Below are positions 33,964 through 46,553 of a DNA stretch of 64,000 nucleotides, one piece after another. Each line of letters opens with the position of its first letter. Within the stretch, counting starts at the first letter, position 1. Both the position numbers and the translations under genes were made by a program. Below the pieces are notes generated by a model. That model had not been told where the DNA came from, made no database searches, and was given only the letters and a program-made list of their open reading frames with translations. This DNA is from Desulfobulbaceae bacterium (GTDB lineage: Bacteria; Desulfobacterota; Desulfobulbia; Desulfobulbales; Desulfurivibrionaceae). The DNA is taken from the NCBI GenBank assembly GCA_004332195.1, contig SJBG01000001.1, positions 124,001 through 188,000 of the forward strand, read 5' to 3'.

Positions 33964-34053
33964 CTATCCAGTCAACAAGGCCTGCCAGGTCGCCACTCCG
34001 ATGGTGGCGAACAGCAAGGTCAATCCGAGCAATTTACGTAAAATCTTTGGCAT
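33964..34053 (-). CDS. 29-residue membrane microprotein ORF upstream of xpaC
   Basis: ATG 34053 to TAG 33964. The peptide starts MPKILRKLLG, followed by a hydrophobic run (LTLLFATIGVATWQALL), so it could be one basic-anchored transmembrane helix. The stop is two bases before the xpaC ATG and a GGGA lies seven bases before its own start. No evidence other than layout; it might only couple translation into xpaC. Confidence 0.4.
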   Translation of the reverse strand: MPKILRKLLGLTLLFATIGVATWQALLTG

Positions 34054-34302
34054 TTGAGTTTCCCGGCAAGCGCCAATTTTTGGCTGGGCTTGCCGTGAAA
34101 GGGCAAGCATCGTTGCAAAATTCATTATCAATTTTTATTTTTTTATTGAAAGACGCCACGAAATTCTAACACTATTCGAGTAAGGTTGTCAAACAGAATA
34201 CACTAAACCGTGGCGGCGCCGAACAGAATGCCCCGAACCGTCAGAGAGCAAGCAACCGGACAAATCTGTTTGTTGCCAACAGCAATAACGGAGAATCGAT
34301 CC

Positions 34303-35364
34303 TTATTCGACGTCAAGGTCTCCAGACATCACTTGATGAATGCGGCCCTGCCGATCGCGGATGTGCAAGATCCCGTGGGCGTCAGGGCCGAGGGCGATCC
34401 CGCAAATCACTTTCTTGGCCGGAGTCAGCCACTTGAGTTCTCGGCCCGACAGGGCATCTCGTTTTTGCCAGGCCGCCAGGATGGCGGGAAATTCTCCTTG
34501 CTCCAGTTTGGTCACCATCCGGTCCATTTCGTCGACCAGGGCAAACAACAAGCGACCCCGATCCCAGGAGCGACCGGTGACTAGGCGCAGGGATGTAGCC
34601 CGGTCCTGCAATTGAGGAGGGATTTGTTCCGCGGTGGCGTTGACGTTGAGGCCGATTCCCACCACCACCGCCGGGAAGTTTTCCCCTACCGTGCCCTTAT
34701 CGGCCAACTTCAGTTCCGGAGGTCGATCAGGCGCCGCCTTCGATGTTGGGGAGGGCGGCCCCACCGAGGCCAAATCCATAGCCGACCCTGATAAGACACC
34801 GTTCGTTTGGACAATGTCGGCATTAAGACAACATTCGCAAAGAATGCCGCCACATTTTTTCCCTCTAATTTTTCCACTCATGTTCCCACTTATGTTCCCA
34901 CTTATGCTCCCACTCACTCCCCCGCCGGTTTCCTCATCCACTTCCCCGCCCACTCCTCCACCCACTTCTCCATTGTTTTCTCCCTCAGTTCCTCCACCCA
35001 ACAAGAGATCGTTGGGCCACTTGAGGCCCGGGGTCGTGCCGGTGGTTTTTTCGAGAGTCAGAGACAAGGCCAGACCGGCGCTCAAGGTCAGTTTGGCCAG
35101 GTCTTCCAAGGCCAGACGGGGCCGATACAGGAGGGAAAGATAAATCCCCACCCCCGGCGGCGAATGCCACCCGCGAGCTAGCCGCCCCCGCCCCCGCCCC
35201 TGGCTTTCGGCCACCACCAGGGCGCCCCCCTGGCCCTGCCGCGCCAAGGCCAAGGCCACCTGATTAGTGGAATCGGTTTTGATCAAAAAATACAGGGGAC
35301 GCCCCGCCAACTCCTTAGCGCGCCGCAGTCCCCGCCAAAGGGGTTCTTGGGGTTTTTCGCTCAT
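34303..35364 (-). CDS. birA: Biotin-[acetyl-CoA-carboxylase] ligase with long insertion
   Basis: About 353 residues. Biotin ligase motifs: STNQVALALARQGQGGALVVAESQ (start of the active site), the biotinyl-AMP loop GRGRGRLARGWHSPPG, KWPNDLLLGG, GGILCE and VVVGIGLNVN. There is no N-terminal DNA-binding domain, so it is the monofunctional type. Between KWPNDLLLGG and VVVGIGLNVN, where ~20 residues are usual, lie ~115 residues: a Gly/Ser/Asn repeat (GGVSGSISGNISGN), GGILCECC and a second odd segment. The insert is encoded by ~12-bp repeats near 34870-34930. Confidence 0.88.
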   Translation of the reverse strand: MSEKPQEPLWRGLRRAKELAGRPLYFLIKTDSTNQVALALARQGQGGALVVAESQGRGRGRLARGWHSPPGVGIYLSLLYRPRLALEDLAKLTLSAGLALSLTLEKTTGTTPGLKWPNDLLLGGGTEGENNGEVGGGVGGEVDEETGGGVSGSISGNISGNMSGKIRGKKCGGILCECCLNADIVQTNGVLSGSAMDLASVGPPSPTSKAAPDRPPELKLADKGTVGENFPAVVVGIGLNVNATAEQIPPQLQDRATSLRLVTGRSWDRGRLLFALVDEMDRMVTKLEQGEFPAILAAWQKRDALSGRELKWLTPAKKVICGIALGPDAHGILHIRDRQGRIHQVMSGDLDVE

Positions 35365-35432
35365 CACGGTGGGAGTTCTCCGGCATGGGACAGATTTACC
35401 TGACCCCTGGCAAAGTTATTCGGCGTTTGTGG

Positions 35433-36176
35433 TTATTTCGCAAGCAAGCCCTGCAGCACCTGATGGTTGGTCATGTCCAGGTGCAGCGGGGTAACGGAAA
35501 CATAGCCTGCCTGAACCGCCTGGACATCGGTTTCCGGCTCCTTGCTCCAGCGGGGGGTGCCACCGCCGATCCAGTAATGACGCTGGCCCCAAGGGTCGAA
35601 GGTTTCCTGGATGGCGTTGTCGTAAAGGCGGCGGCCCTGACGGGTGTAGCGGCGGCCCAAAATTTCCACGGCCGGCCGGTTGGGAACATTAACGTTGAAC
35701 AGCGTGTTGGGGGGCATTCCCCGTTCCAGGAGTTCGGCGGCCAGGATCAGGGCCTGGCGGGCCGCCACCGGATAAAGACATGGCTCGCCGTTGGCCGTGG
35801 CCAGCGAAACGGCCAGGGAGGGAATCTCCAGCAAAGTACCCTCGCGGGCGGCGGAAACCGTGCCCGAATAGTTGATGTCATCGCCGAGGTTGGCCCCGGG
35901 ATTGATCCCGGAAGCCACCAGGTCGGGACGAGCGGGCAGCACCTTCTTGATTCCGACCATCACACAATCGGCGGGGGTGCCATCGATGGCGTAGACATCG
36001 GCGCTAATTTCCCGGACGCGCAGGGGGCGGCGCATGGTCAGAGAATGACTGGCGGCGGAATTGTCCCTTTCCGGGGCGATGATTATCGCCCGCCCCAAAG
36101 TGCCGAGAGCCTCCGCCAAAATCCGGAGGCCGGGGGCGTCGACCCCATCGTCATTGGTTATCATGATCAACGGCAT
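35433..36176 (-). CDS. surE: 5'/3'-nucleotidase SurE
   Basis: 247 residues from ATG 36176 with GGGAGGAGG upstream. N-terminal MPLIMITNDDGVDAPGLRIL holds the DD metal ligands; SHSLTMRRPLRV and GTPADCV are conserved SurE motifs. A metal-dependent phosphatase of nucleoside monophosphates, linked to survival in stationary phase. A longer frame into the upstream gap (to 36392) has no support. It diverges from the tautomerase-ligA pair. Confidence 0.93.
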   Translation of the reverse strand: MPLIMITNDDGVDAPGLRILAEALGTLGRAIIIAPERDNSAASHSLTMRRPLRVREISADVYAIDGTPADCVMVGIKKVLPARPDLVASGINPGANLGDDINYSGTVSAAREGTLLEIPSLAVSLATANGEPCLYPVAARQALILAAELLERGMPPNTLFNVNVPNRPAVEILGRRYTRQGRRLYDNAIQETFDPWGQRHYWIGGGTPRWSKEPETDVQAVQAGYVSVTPLHLDMTNHQVLQGLLAK

Positions 36177-36344
36177 CGTATCCTCCTCCCGGCAAAGATT
36201 AAAATTGAAATTAACAGATTGATTCAATTTTACGTTCATTTTTTTTCTTTTGCTCGACTTCTTTTTTTCCCCATCCTGGGCTATACTGAAACAACGAGCC
36301 AACCCTGCCAAGGCCAATTTACCGAACCAAAAGGAGAAAAAATC
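36177..36344 (+). promoter_or_regulatory. Divergent promoter region surE / tautomerase-ligA
   Basis: T-rich gap. TATACT at 36282-36287 is a plausible -10 for the rightward genes but no -35 at the right distance is clear. AAGGAG at 36331-36336 is the ribosome site for the tautomerase. Confidence 0.35.
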
Positions 36345-38756
<2,412 letters not shown>

Positions 38757-38898
38757 AAATCCGCCGGCGGACCGCGTGCGCCGCCAAGCGCCTTGCAGGC
38801 GTTCGGCCCTTATTTCACCTGCCGTCAGGGCTGACGATGATTCCTTGAAAACCCAAGGCCCGGCGTAAAATACCGGTCATGATTATAGGCGCAGCGGA

Positions 38899-39660
38899 TC
38901 ATCTTGCCCAAGATCCTTCCGGCTGCGGTTGGTAGGGAGCCGGGTCGATCCGCCCCACCACCGCAAAACCCCGCCGTCGTAGAACACAGGCGTCGCAGCG
39001 ACCACAAGCTCGATGCTGCGAATCCGGATGGTAGCAGGAATGAGTGAGGGCGTAATCCACCCCTAACTCCATGCCTTTGGCAATAATCTCGGCCTTGCTC
39101 AGGTTCAGCAAAGGGGCTTGCAGTCGGAAAGGCCGTCGTTGTCGGCCAGACCTGGAGCCAAGATTGAGCGCGATGTTCAAAGCTTCCAGATAATCGGGGC
39201 GGCAGTCGGGATAACCACTGAAATCAACGGTGTTGACCCCGATAAAGATATCGGTAATTCCCAGCGTCTCGGCCCAGGAAGCGGCATAGGCCAGAAAAAT
39301 GGTGTTGCGCCCCGGCACGTAAGTTATGGGAATCTTCACTTCCAGCTCTTCCCCGCCAACTGCGGCGGACGAGACGACTTTTGGCCCGGTAAATTCGGCG
39401 CTGGTCAAAGACGAGCCGCCAATGGCGTCAAGTTCGATGCGCAACACCAGGTGACGAACCGCCCTGAAGCGCGCGGCGTTGGCCCGTGCTAATTCCAGTT
39501 CCCGGAGATGACGCTGACCGTAGGCAAAAGAAAGACAGTAACAACTACAGTCGGCTTTCGAGGCCAGAGCCAGAACCGTGGTGGAATCCAGCCCTCCGGA
39601 AAGCAGCACCACCGCCGCCTTGTTTTCACCCGGACCGGCATCCCATTTGTGATCCAACAT
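38899..39660 (-). CDS. queC: 7-cyano-7-deazaguanine synthase
   Basis: 253 residues. PP-loop VVLLSGGLDSTTVLALAS near the N-terminus and the C-terminal zinc site in THSCYHPDSQHRACGRCDAC. It converts 7-carboxy-7-deazaguanine to preQ0 with ATP and ammonia in queuosine synthesis. No other que genes are in the window. Confidence 0.95.
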   Translation of the reverse strand: MLDHKWDAGPGENKAAVVLLSGGLDSTTVLALASKADCSCYCLSFAYGQRHLRELELARANAARFRAVRHLVLRIELDAIGGSSLTSAEFTGPKVVSSAAVGGEELEVKIPITYVPGRNTIFLAYAASWAETLGITDIFIGVNTVDFSGYPDCRPDYLEALNIALNLGSRSGRQRRPFRLQAPLLNLSKAEIIAKGMELGVDYALTHSCYHPDSQHRACGRCDACVLRRRGFAVVGRIDPAPYQPQPEGSWAR

Positions 39661-39680
39661 TATCTGAACTCAGTTTACGT

Positions 39681-39696
39681 GTACGTTCACGAGCAC
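39681..39696. repeat. 16-bp motif shared with 56507-56522
   Basis: GTACGTTCACGAGCAC occurs here, 21 bp upstream of the queC start codon, and again at 56507-56522 upstream of plsY. Both are in intergenic DNA; it may be the end of a dispersed element. Confidence 0.5.
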
Positions 39697-39777
39697 AATC
39701 CTTGAAAGTATCGTTAATGGTCAACGATTAACTTTTCATCCTTCGCTTGGGTTGGGTGTGACGGAATGTTTGTTTAA

Positions 39778-39919
39778 GGCCACCTTGAAAAATTGCTCTT
39801 TCGCCCGATTTCTGCGTTATGCTCAAAAAATTATCCTCGGAATATCAACTATATGCCTGCGGTAATTTTTTTTCGCATGCCTTGAACTCGAACAAAATAG
39901 CTGATTTTTCAAGATAGCC
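39778..39919. repeat. ~142-bp MITE-like repeat, copy 1 (overlaps lpxI 3' end)
   Basis: Terminal inverted repeats GGCCACCTTGAAAAAT (left) and its near-complement on the right (reverse reads GGCTATCTTGAAAAATC). The interior (TTGCTCTTTCGCCCGATTTC..., ending ...ACTCGAACAAAA) matches 55106-55245 along nearly its whole length. The right inverted repeat supplies the last codons and TGA of lpxI. No ORF; too short for a transposase, so a non-autonomous element is likely. Confidence 0.85.
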
Positions 39920-40781
39920 TTAAATATTGCAAATCTCCGGTTACGGTTTCGGCGACTCCCAAAATCACGATCCCGGCTCGATCAGCCGCCTTGAGGGTTT
40001 CTTCAGGATCAAAGAGCAGGGCCTGGCCGGCTTCCACTGCCAATACCGCCGCCTTGACCGCAATCATCCCGGCAATGGTTTGTGGGCCAATGGCCGGCAA
40101 ATCAAAGCGGAAATCCTGATTTGGCTTCTTGACCTTGACCACCACCGCCTTTTCCCCGGCCAATTCGCCACCGCGGGCAATGGCCTGGTCGGTACCCTCG
40201 ATGGCCTCCACCGCCAGCACCGCCCGATCTCGAACCACCACGCACTGACCGATATCAAGAGAGCCGATCGCTTGAGCGATCCGCCAACCGAAGCGGACAT
40301 CTTCGATCTGCCCGTCCGTAGGCCGACAATGGCTGAGGATGCCCTGGGGAAAAAGAAGTTTGTCCAGATAAAGAGTGGAGGCCACCACCTTGATGCCCTC
40401 TTCGGTCAGCAAATCGGCTAAAGCCCGAAGAATGGCGTCGTCTTGCCGGATATCAATGCGCCGCCAAAGCTCCAGGGCCCGTAAGTCGGGCCAGACGTCC
40501 CGAAACATCCGGGTTTTGGTGATGGTGCCGGCAAAAACGCATTCCCGAACCTCGTGGCGTCTGAAAAAATCAAGCATCTTCTGCAACTGGCCCAGCCTGA
40601 TCCAGAGACATTGATCTGCCGATCTCGTCAACTCCGGTCGGGATTCACCCTTATGGGCCACCACTACCGTTTCTCGGCCCTGCTCCCCGGCAGCCTGAGC
40701 CACCAGCAGGGGAAACTGGCCACCACCGGCAATAATTCCCAACTTAGCCGGACCGGCGCTCCCGGAACTCGGGTTATTCAT
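39909..40781 (-). CDS. lpxI: UDP-2,3-diacylglucosamine pyrophosphatase LpxI
   Basis: 290 residues from ATG 40781. N-terminal KLGIIAGGGQFPLLVAQAA and C-terminal RFDLPAIGPQTIAGMI fit the DUF1009/LpxI family, which makes lipid X in bacteria lacking LpxH. The start overlaps the lpxA stop by eight bases. The C-terminal ...YLRLS is encoded by the inverted repeat of the dispersed element at 39778, so the native end may have been replaced. Confidence 0.9.
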   Translation of the reverse strand: MNNPSSGSAGPAKLGIIAGGGQFPLLVAQAAGEQGRETVVVAHKGESRPELTRSADQCLWIRLGQLQKMLDFFRRHEVRECVFAGTITKTRMFRDVWPDLRALELWRRIDIRQDDAILRALADLLTEEGIKVVASTLYLDKLLFPQGILSHCRPTDGQIEDVRFGWRIAQAIGSLDIGQCVVVRDRAVLAVEAIEGTDQAIARGGELAGEKAVVVKVKKPNQDFRFDLPAIGPQTIAGMIAVKAAVLAVEAGQALLFDPEETLKAADRAGIVILGVAETVTGDLQYLRLS

Positions 40782-41613
40782 CCTCGGGTCCGACCTGTCG
40801 CAGCACCCCTTGCCGGGAAGTTTGAAAAAACTCGACCAGGCGTTTTGCCTCCGGGCAATCACCGCATTGGGCGCTAGCCTGATCCAAGGCCTCATTAAGC
40901 AATAATTCGGGGTTGCGAAAAATTATTTTGAAGATGGTTTGCAACTTGCGAATGTTTACCGGGGGGCAACCGGCCCGGCGCAGACCAACCTGATTGATTC
41001 CACTGATTCGCATTTGTTTGCGAACCCCAGCCATGACAATATATGGTGGGACATCTTTACTTAGACCGGACATCCCGCCGATATAGGTAAAGGTTCCGAC
41101 CCGGACGAATTGCTGAATGGCCGTGAGTCCACCAATAACGGCTCGATCCTCAATCAGGACATGTCCGGCCAAGGTGACGGCGTTAGCCATCACCACCCCG
41201 TTGCCCACCGTGCAGTCATGGGCGATATGGCCATAAGCCATGATCAAGTTGTTATCACCGATTATGGTCCGGCCCAAGCCTGAGGCAATTTTACCGGAGG
41301 TTCCGTTGACGGTTCTTTTTATGGTTCCGCGATGGATAGAAACATATTCGCGAATCACATTGTTATTGCCAATGATCAGCTCAGTGGGCTCCCCCTGGTG
41401 TTTCAAGTCCTGAGGGGGCGCCCCCACGGTGGCAAAGGGGCCAATCCGGTTATCTTCCCCAATCACGGCAGGGCCGCTCAGGTTGCAGTGAGCGCCGATC
41501 CGGCATCCGGCCTTAACTCTTACTCCAGGTCCGATAACGGCATAAGGGCCAACTTCAACGGTTTCATGCAGTTCAGTGTTAGGATCAATTATCGCAGTGG
41601 GATGTATATTCAT
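40774..41613 (-). CDS. lpxA: UDP-N-acetylglucosamine O-acyltransferase
   Basis: 279 residues of left-handed beta-helix hexapeptides (TAIIDPNTELHETVEVGPYAV...) with the catalytic histidine region AYGHIAHDCTVGN and a C-terminal helical part. First step of lipid A synthesis. It follows fabZ by 29 bp in the lpxD-fabZ-lpxA-lpxI run. lpxB is not found next to it. Confidence 0.95.
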   Translation of the reverse strand: MNIHPTAIIDPNTELHETVEVGPYAVIGPGVRVKAGCRIGAHCNLSGPAVIGEDNRIGPFATVGAPPQDLKHQGEPTELIIGNNNVIREYVSIHRGTIKRTVNGTSGKIASGLGRTIIGDNNLIMAYGHIAHDCTVGNGVVMANAVTLAGHVLIEDRAVIGGLTAIQQFVRVGTFTYIGGMSGLSKDVPPYIVMAGVRKQMRISGINQVGLRRAGCPPVNIRKLQTIFKIIFRNPELLLNEALDQASAQCGDCPEAKRLVEFFQTSRQGVLRQVGPEDE

Positions 41614-41642
41614 AACGCGGCCTCCAGCCGCACTTTTGGTTT

Positions 41643-42125
41643 TTATGACAAATCGGCAAAAGTCGCCATCAATTGCGCTTCGGCAGCCAAAGCGCCGTCC
41701 ACGTGCGCTTTGCCCGCCGTGATCCAGAAACGACCTCTTCTCTTGATGAGCGTTAACTCATAAACCAACTGATCGCCAGGTACCACCTTGCGGCGGAACT
41801 TGACCCCGTCGATCCCGACAAAATAAACCAGCTTGCCGGCAATTTCCTTCCCGGTGGCAAGAAAGGCCAGCAAGGCCCCGGTCTGGGCCATGCCTTCGAG
41901 GATTAGGACTCCAGGCATTATTGGTTCTCCGGGGAAATGACCTTGAAAGAAGTGCTCGTTGATGCTGACATTCTTGTAAGTCTTGATCCGCGCGCCCGGT
42001 CCCGATTCCGGGCCTGGCCCCAAATCGAAACTCACAATCCGATCCACCATCAGAAAAGGATAACGATGGGGCAGCAATGCCAGAATCTGCTTAATATCCA
42101 ACGAGTGCAACTCCTGCTCATTCAT
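41643..42125 (-). CDS. fabZ: 3-hydroxyacyl-[acyl-carrier-protein] dehydratase
   Basis: 160 residues, hot-dog fold, with [12 protein letters not shown] and the active-site [19 protein letters not shown] (His and Glu). It dehydrates 3-hydroxyacyl-ACP in fatty acid synthesis and competes with LpxA for 3-hydroxyacyl-ACP. The start overlaps the lpxD stop by eight bases. Confidence 0.95.
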   Translation of the reverse strand: MNEQELHSLDIKQILALLPHRYPFLMVDRIVSFDLGPGPESGPGARIKTYKNVSINEHFFQGHFPGEPIMPGVLILEGMAQTGALLAFLATGKEIAGKLVYFVGIDGVKFRRKVVPGDQLVYELTLIKRRGRFWITAGKAHVDGALAAEAQLMATFADLS

Positions 42126-43200
42126 CTTTTTCGAGCTCCTTGCTGGTCGGCGGATCTTGCCGATTATTTGCGGCTAATGCGGCTACCTGGCGGCGCAATT
42201 CCCGCAACTGGCGGCTCATTTCCGGCAGGTTGACCTGGACTGCACAAACTCGCAGCCACTTTTTATGCTCGATGGCCGGATATCCGGCCACCACCGCCCC
42301 GGCCTTCTGGTTGCTCCTAACCCCGGACTTGCCGGCGATCCGCGCCCCATCGCCGATCTCAAGGTGTCCGGCCAGGGCCGCTTGACCGCCGATCAGCACC
42401 CGACGACCCAAACTGGTGCTGCCGGCAATACCGGCCTGGGCTACCAGCAGTGAGCTTTCCCCCACCACTACGTTATGGCCAACCTGGACCAGGTTGTCGA
42501 TTTTAGATCCGCGGCCAATTCGGGTTTCGCCAAAGGTAGCTCGGTCGATGCAGACATTGGCCCCGATTTCCACATCGTCCTCAACTCTGACAATCCCTTG
42601 GTGCGGCCTTTTATGGGGTCGCCCGGTTTCATCGATGACGTAGCCAAAGCCGTCGGCCCCGATAACGCTGCCGCTGTGAATGATCACCCGATCGCCGATG
42701 ATGCTTTTCGGGTAGATGGTAACGTTGGGATGAATAACTACTTCATTGCCGATCACCACGTCATCGCCGACCACCACCCCGGGGGCCAGGCTGACTTGCG
42801 CCCCTAATCTGACCCGCGCCCCCAAGACCGCTTGAGCGCCGATCTTGACCTCCGCAGGAATCAGACACTCCGCCCCCAGTATCGCAGTGGGATGAATTCC
42901 GGCAGCCATGAAAGGCTCGGGCAGAAAAAACCGCTGAATTTTGATCGCGGCCAGACCGGGATTGAGTACCCTGATCAATGCCGCCGTCACCGGCAGTTCG
43001 GTGGTGTCGGGCGGCAAACGGGGAACGAGCAGGGCGGAGGCCTGACAGGCCGCAAGTTTTTTGGTCAAGCGAAGGTCGGCCAGCCAGGAAATTTCCCCGG
43101 CTTTGGCCAAATCAAGGGCATTGAGACCGGAAATTTCCAGATCTCCATCCCCTTCAAGTTCCCCGTTGACCAGGGCTGCCAACTCCCGTACCGTCGCCAT
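42118..43200 (-). CDS. lpxD: UDP-3-O-acylglucosamine N-acyltransferase
   Basis: 360 residues: N-terminal uridine-binding domain, then hexapeptide repeats with the catalytic histidine region [18 protein letters not shown] and GVRSNQKAG, and a C-terminal helix. Third step of lipid A synthesis. The first gene of the lipid A run, 94 bp downstream of ihfA. Confidence 0.95.
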   Translation of the reverse strand: MATVRELAALVNGELEGDGDLEISGLNALDLAKAGEISWLADLRLTKKLAACQASALLVPRLPPDTTELPVTAALIRVLNPGLAAIKIQRFFLPEPFMAAGIHPTAILGAECLIPAEVKIGAQAVLGARVRLGAQVSLAPGVVVGDDVVIGNEVVIHPNVTIYPKSIIGDRVIIHSGSVIGADGFGYVIDETGRPHKRPHQGIVRVEDDVEIGANVCIDRATFGETRIGRGSKIDNLVQVGHNVVVGESSLLVAQAGIAGSTSLGRRVLIGGQAALAGHLEIGDGARIAGKSGVRSNQKAGAVVAGYPAIEHKKWLRVCAVQVNLPEMSRQLRELRRQVAALAANNRQDPPTSKELEKDE

Positions 43201-43294
43201 TGCTTTTACAACTCTTAAGTTCCGCTGAATTTAATAGCCATGATGCACTATTGTTTTCCGCCCCAAACTGCTCACTGCCGGCAGCAAACCGCCT

Positions 43295-43582
43295 TTAATG
43301 ATCGCAGTTAATCCGATCGCGTAAGGATCTCGCAGGCTTGAAGGTGATGACTTTGCGAGGAGGGAGGATCAACTCGTCGCCGGTTTGGGGATTACGCCCC
43401 CGTCGAGCTTGTTTTTGCTTCACCTTGAACTTACCAAAACCGCTGAGCAACAGATCCTCTCCTTCCTGCAAGGAGCGCTTGATGATGGCGAGAAAGGACT
43501 CCACCACCTTGATGGCTTGATATCTGCTCAGGGCATGTTGTTGATACACTCTTTGGATTAAGTCCGCTTTAGTCAAGGCCAT
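43295..43582 (-). CDS. ihfA: Integration host factor alpha-like DNA-binding protein
   Basis: 95 residues of the HU/IHF fold: MALTKADLIQRVYQ at the N-terminus and GFGKFKVKQKQARRGRNPQTG at the flexible arm. The RRGRNPQTG arm and length favour IhfA over HU. It bends DNA for recombination and sigma-54 promoters. Encoded downstream of eno after a 249-bp AT-rich spacer. Confidence 0.88.
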   Translation of the reverse strand: MALTKADLIQRVYQQHALSRYQAIKVVESFLAIIKRSLQEGEDLLLSGFGKFKVKQKQARRGRNPQTGDELILPPRKVITFKPARSLRDRINCDH

Positions 43583-43615
43583 GACAATCTCCCATTATCA
43601 GAAGTTATTATCCGC

Positions 43616-43670
43616 AAATTACGCAAATTTATACGGATTTATTTGAATACAAAAAAAATCTGCGTAATTT
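43616..43670. promoter_or_regulatory. Inverted repeat in the ihfA upstream region
   Basis: AAATTACGCAAATTT (43616-43630) and AAATCTGCGTAATTT (43656-43670) are complementary at 14 of 15 positions around a 25-base loop, 33 bp before the ihfA start. The spacer is strongly AT-rich. IHF genes often regulate themselves, so an operator is possible; a cruciform or mRNA hairpin is the other reading. The remaining spacer to eno holds nothing else I can name. Confidence 0.5.
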
Positions 43671-43814
43671 TGTGATTATTTGTTTTAATCCAGCGGTTTT
43701 CGGCCAAAAACAGCTTAAGCTGTTGTAATAATTGATATTTTTATATTATTTTTTTTAGGGGTGCGCTGGGGGATTAACTCGTAAAATCAATATGTTAAAG
43801 CACTTCGGGAACTG

Positions 43815-43831
43815 CTGATTTTAAGGTGGCC
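43815..43831. repeat. Fragment of the 140-bp repeat end, next to eno stop
   Basis: CTGATTTTAAGGTGGCC resembles the right end (CTGATTTTTCAAGGTGGCC) of the elements at 39778 and 55106. Only one end is present. Confidence 0.5.
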
Positions 43832-45172
<1,341 letters not shown>

Positions 45173-45322
45173 TTATAGTCCATGAAGCCGAGAAAGACAA
45201 GAAGAGAAATCTCGAATTGTAAGAACAGACCGCATTTTTGGCTGACCGGCAACTGTTTTGGTTCAGCGTGAATTGGAGAATTCAACCGTTTGAGTTAGTC
45301 TACAACAACGGAGGAATTCACC

Positions 45323-45631
45323 ATGCGCAAACAACGAAGAAATTACACCGGTCAGGAGAAGGTTTTCATCATCAAACGGCACTTGGTTGATCATGTTGCC
45401 GTCTCTGACCTTTGTGATGAATACAACCTGCAACCGACGGTTTTCTACCGCTGGCAAAAGGAGTTTTTCGAGAATGGCGCAGCGGCTTTTGAAAAGGCCA
45501 ACGGCACCAAGAAAAACGCCGAGCAAAAACGGATCGAGCAGCTCGAAGCCAAGCTGCAGACCAAGAACGATGTTCTTTCTGAATTGCTGGAGGAGCATGT
45601 TCAGTTAAAAAAAGATCTTGGGGTTCGCTAA
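45323..45631 (+). CDS. IS3-family transposase OrfA
   Basis: 102 residues: an N-terminal helix-turn-helix (VAVSDLCDEYNLQPTVFYRWQ) and a C-terminal leucine-zipper-like coil (RIEQLEAKLQTKNDVLSELLEE). This is the DNA-binding OrfA of IS3 elements. The run of seven A at 45607-45613 near its end would allow -1 slippage into orfB. Confidence 0.88.
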   Translation: MRKQRRNYTGQEKVFIIKRHLVDHVAVSDLCDEYNLQPTVFYRWQKEFFENGAAAFEKANGTKKNAEQKRIEQLEAKLQTKNDVLSELLEEHVQLKKDLGVR

Positions 45632-46553
45632 AAGCGTCCTGGGTTCCCCATGATACTCGTGATGCCGTCGTCGATTTCGTCAAGTACTGGGCGAAAAAGA
45701 CCGATATCGCCGTGACGCATCTGATTCGCTGGCTTTAGTATCGCCCCCAGCAAATATTACGATTGGCAGAATCGTTACGGTAAAGCCAATGAACATAACG
45801 CCCTGATTCCCCGTGATTTCTGGCTGGCAGCCTGGGAGAAGCAGGCCATTATTGAATTTTTCAAGAAGCATCCGCTGGAAGGCTATCGCCGCCTGACCTT
45901 CATGATGCTCGATCAAGATGTTGTTGCCGTCAGCCCCAGCAGCGTCTATCGTGTTCTGAGTGCCGCCGATCTACTGCGACGCTGGAACGGTAAAACCAGC
46001 AAAAAGGGGACCGGTTTTGTGCAACCGTTGAAACCCCATGAGCACTGGCATATCGATGTGTCTTACATCAACCTGTGCGGCACCTTTTACTACCTCTGCA
46101 GCCTACTGGATGGCTGTAGTCGCTATCTCGTCCACTGGGAACTGCGAGAATTAATGACCGAACAAGACATTGAAATTATCCTGCAGCGTGCCCGAGAAAA
46201 GTTTCCGGAGGCCACGCCACGGATTATTTCCGACAACGGTCCCCCAGTTTATCGCCAAGGACTTCAAGGAGTTTATCCGCCTGGCCGGTATGACCCATGT
46301 GCGGACATCACCCTTTTATCCGCAGAGCAACGGCAAACTGGAACGTTACCACCAGACCATCAAGGGTGAATGCGTTCGACCCAACGTCTTCTTGTCCCTC
46401 GAAGAAGCCCGTGAGCAGATTTCCAAGTTCATCTGCTATTGCAACGAAGAGCGGTTGCATAGTGCCATTGGTTGCGTTGCTCCCAAGGTCAAACTGGAAG
46501 GCCGTGAGAAACAAATTCCAACTGAGGCAAAACACAACAAACATAGACCATGA
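45632..46553 (+). pseudogene. IS3-family transposase OrfB, frameshifted
   Basis: In the -1 frame after orfA the sequence reads into ...TDIAVTHLIRWL and then hits TAG at ~45737; the continuation (PSKYYDWQNRYG...) is in another frame. A second shift lies at a CCCCC run near 46245. Catalytic parts are still present: HWHIDVSYI (D), RIISDNGP (D) and GKLERYHQTIKGE (E). So the DDE core was intact before two one-base lesions. Real decay or homopolymer error. Confidence 0.8.

Noticed and set aside
35385-36344. Long plus-strand frame upstream of the tautomerase ATG
   Set aside because: It is antisense to surE, whose motifs are clear. The tautomerase starts at 36345 with its own ribosome site.
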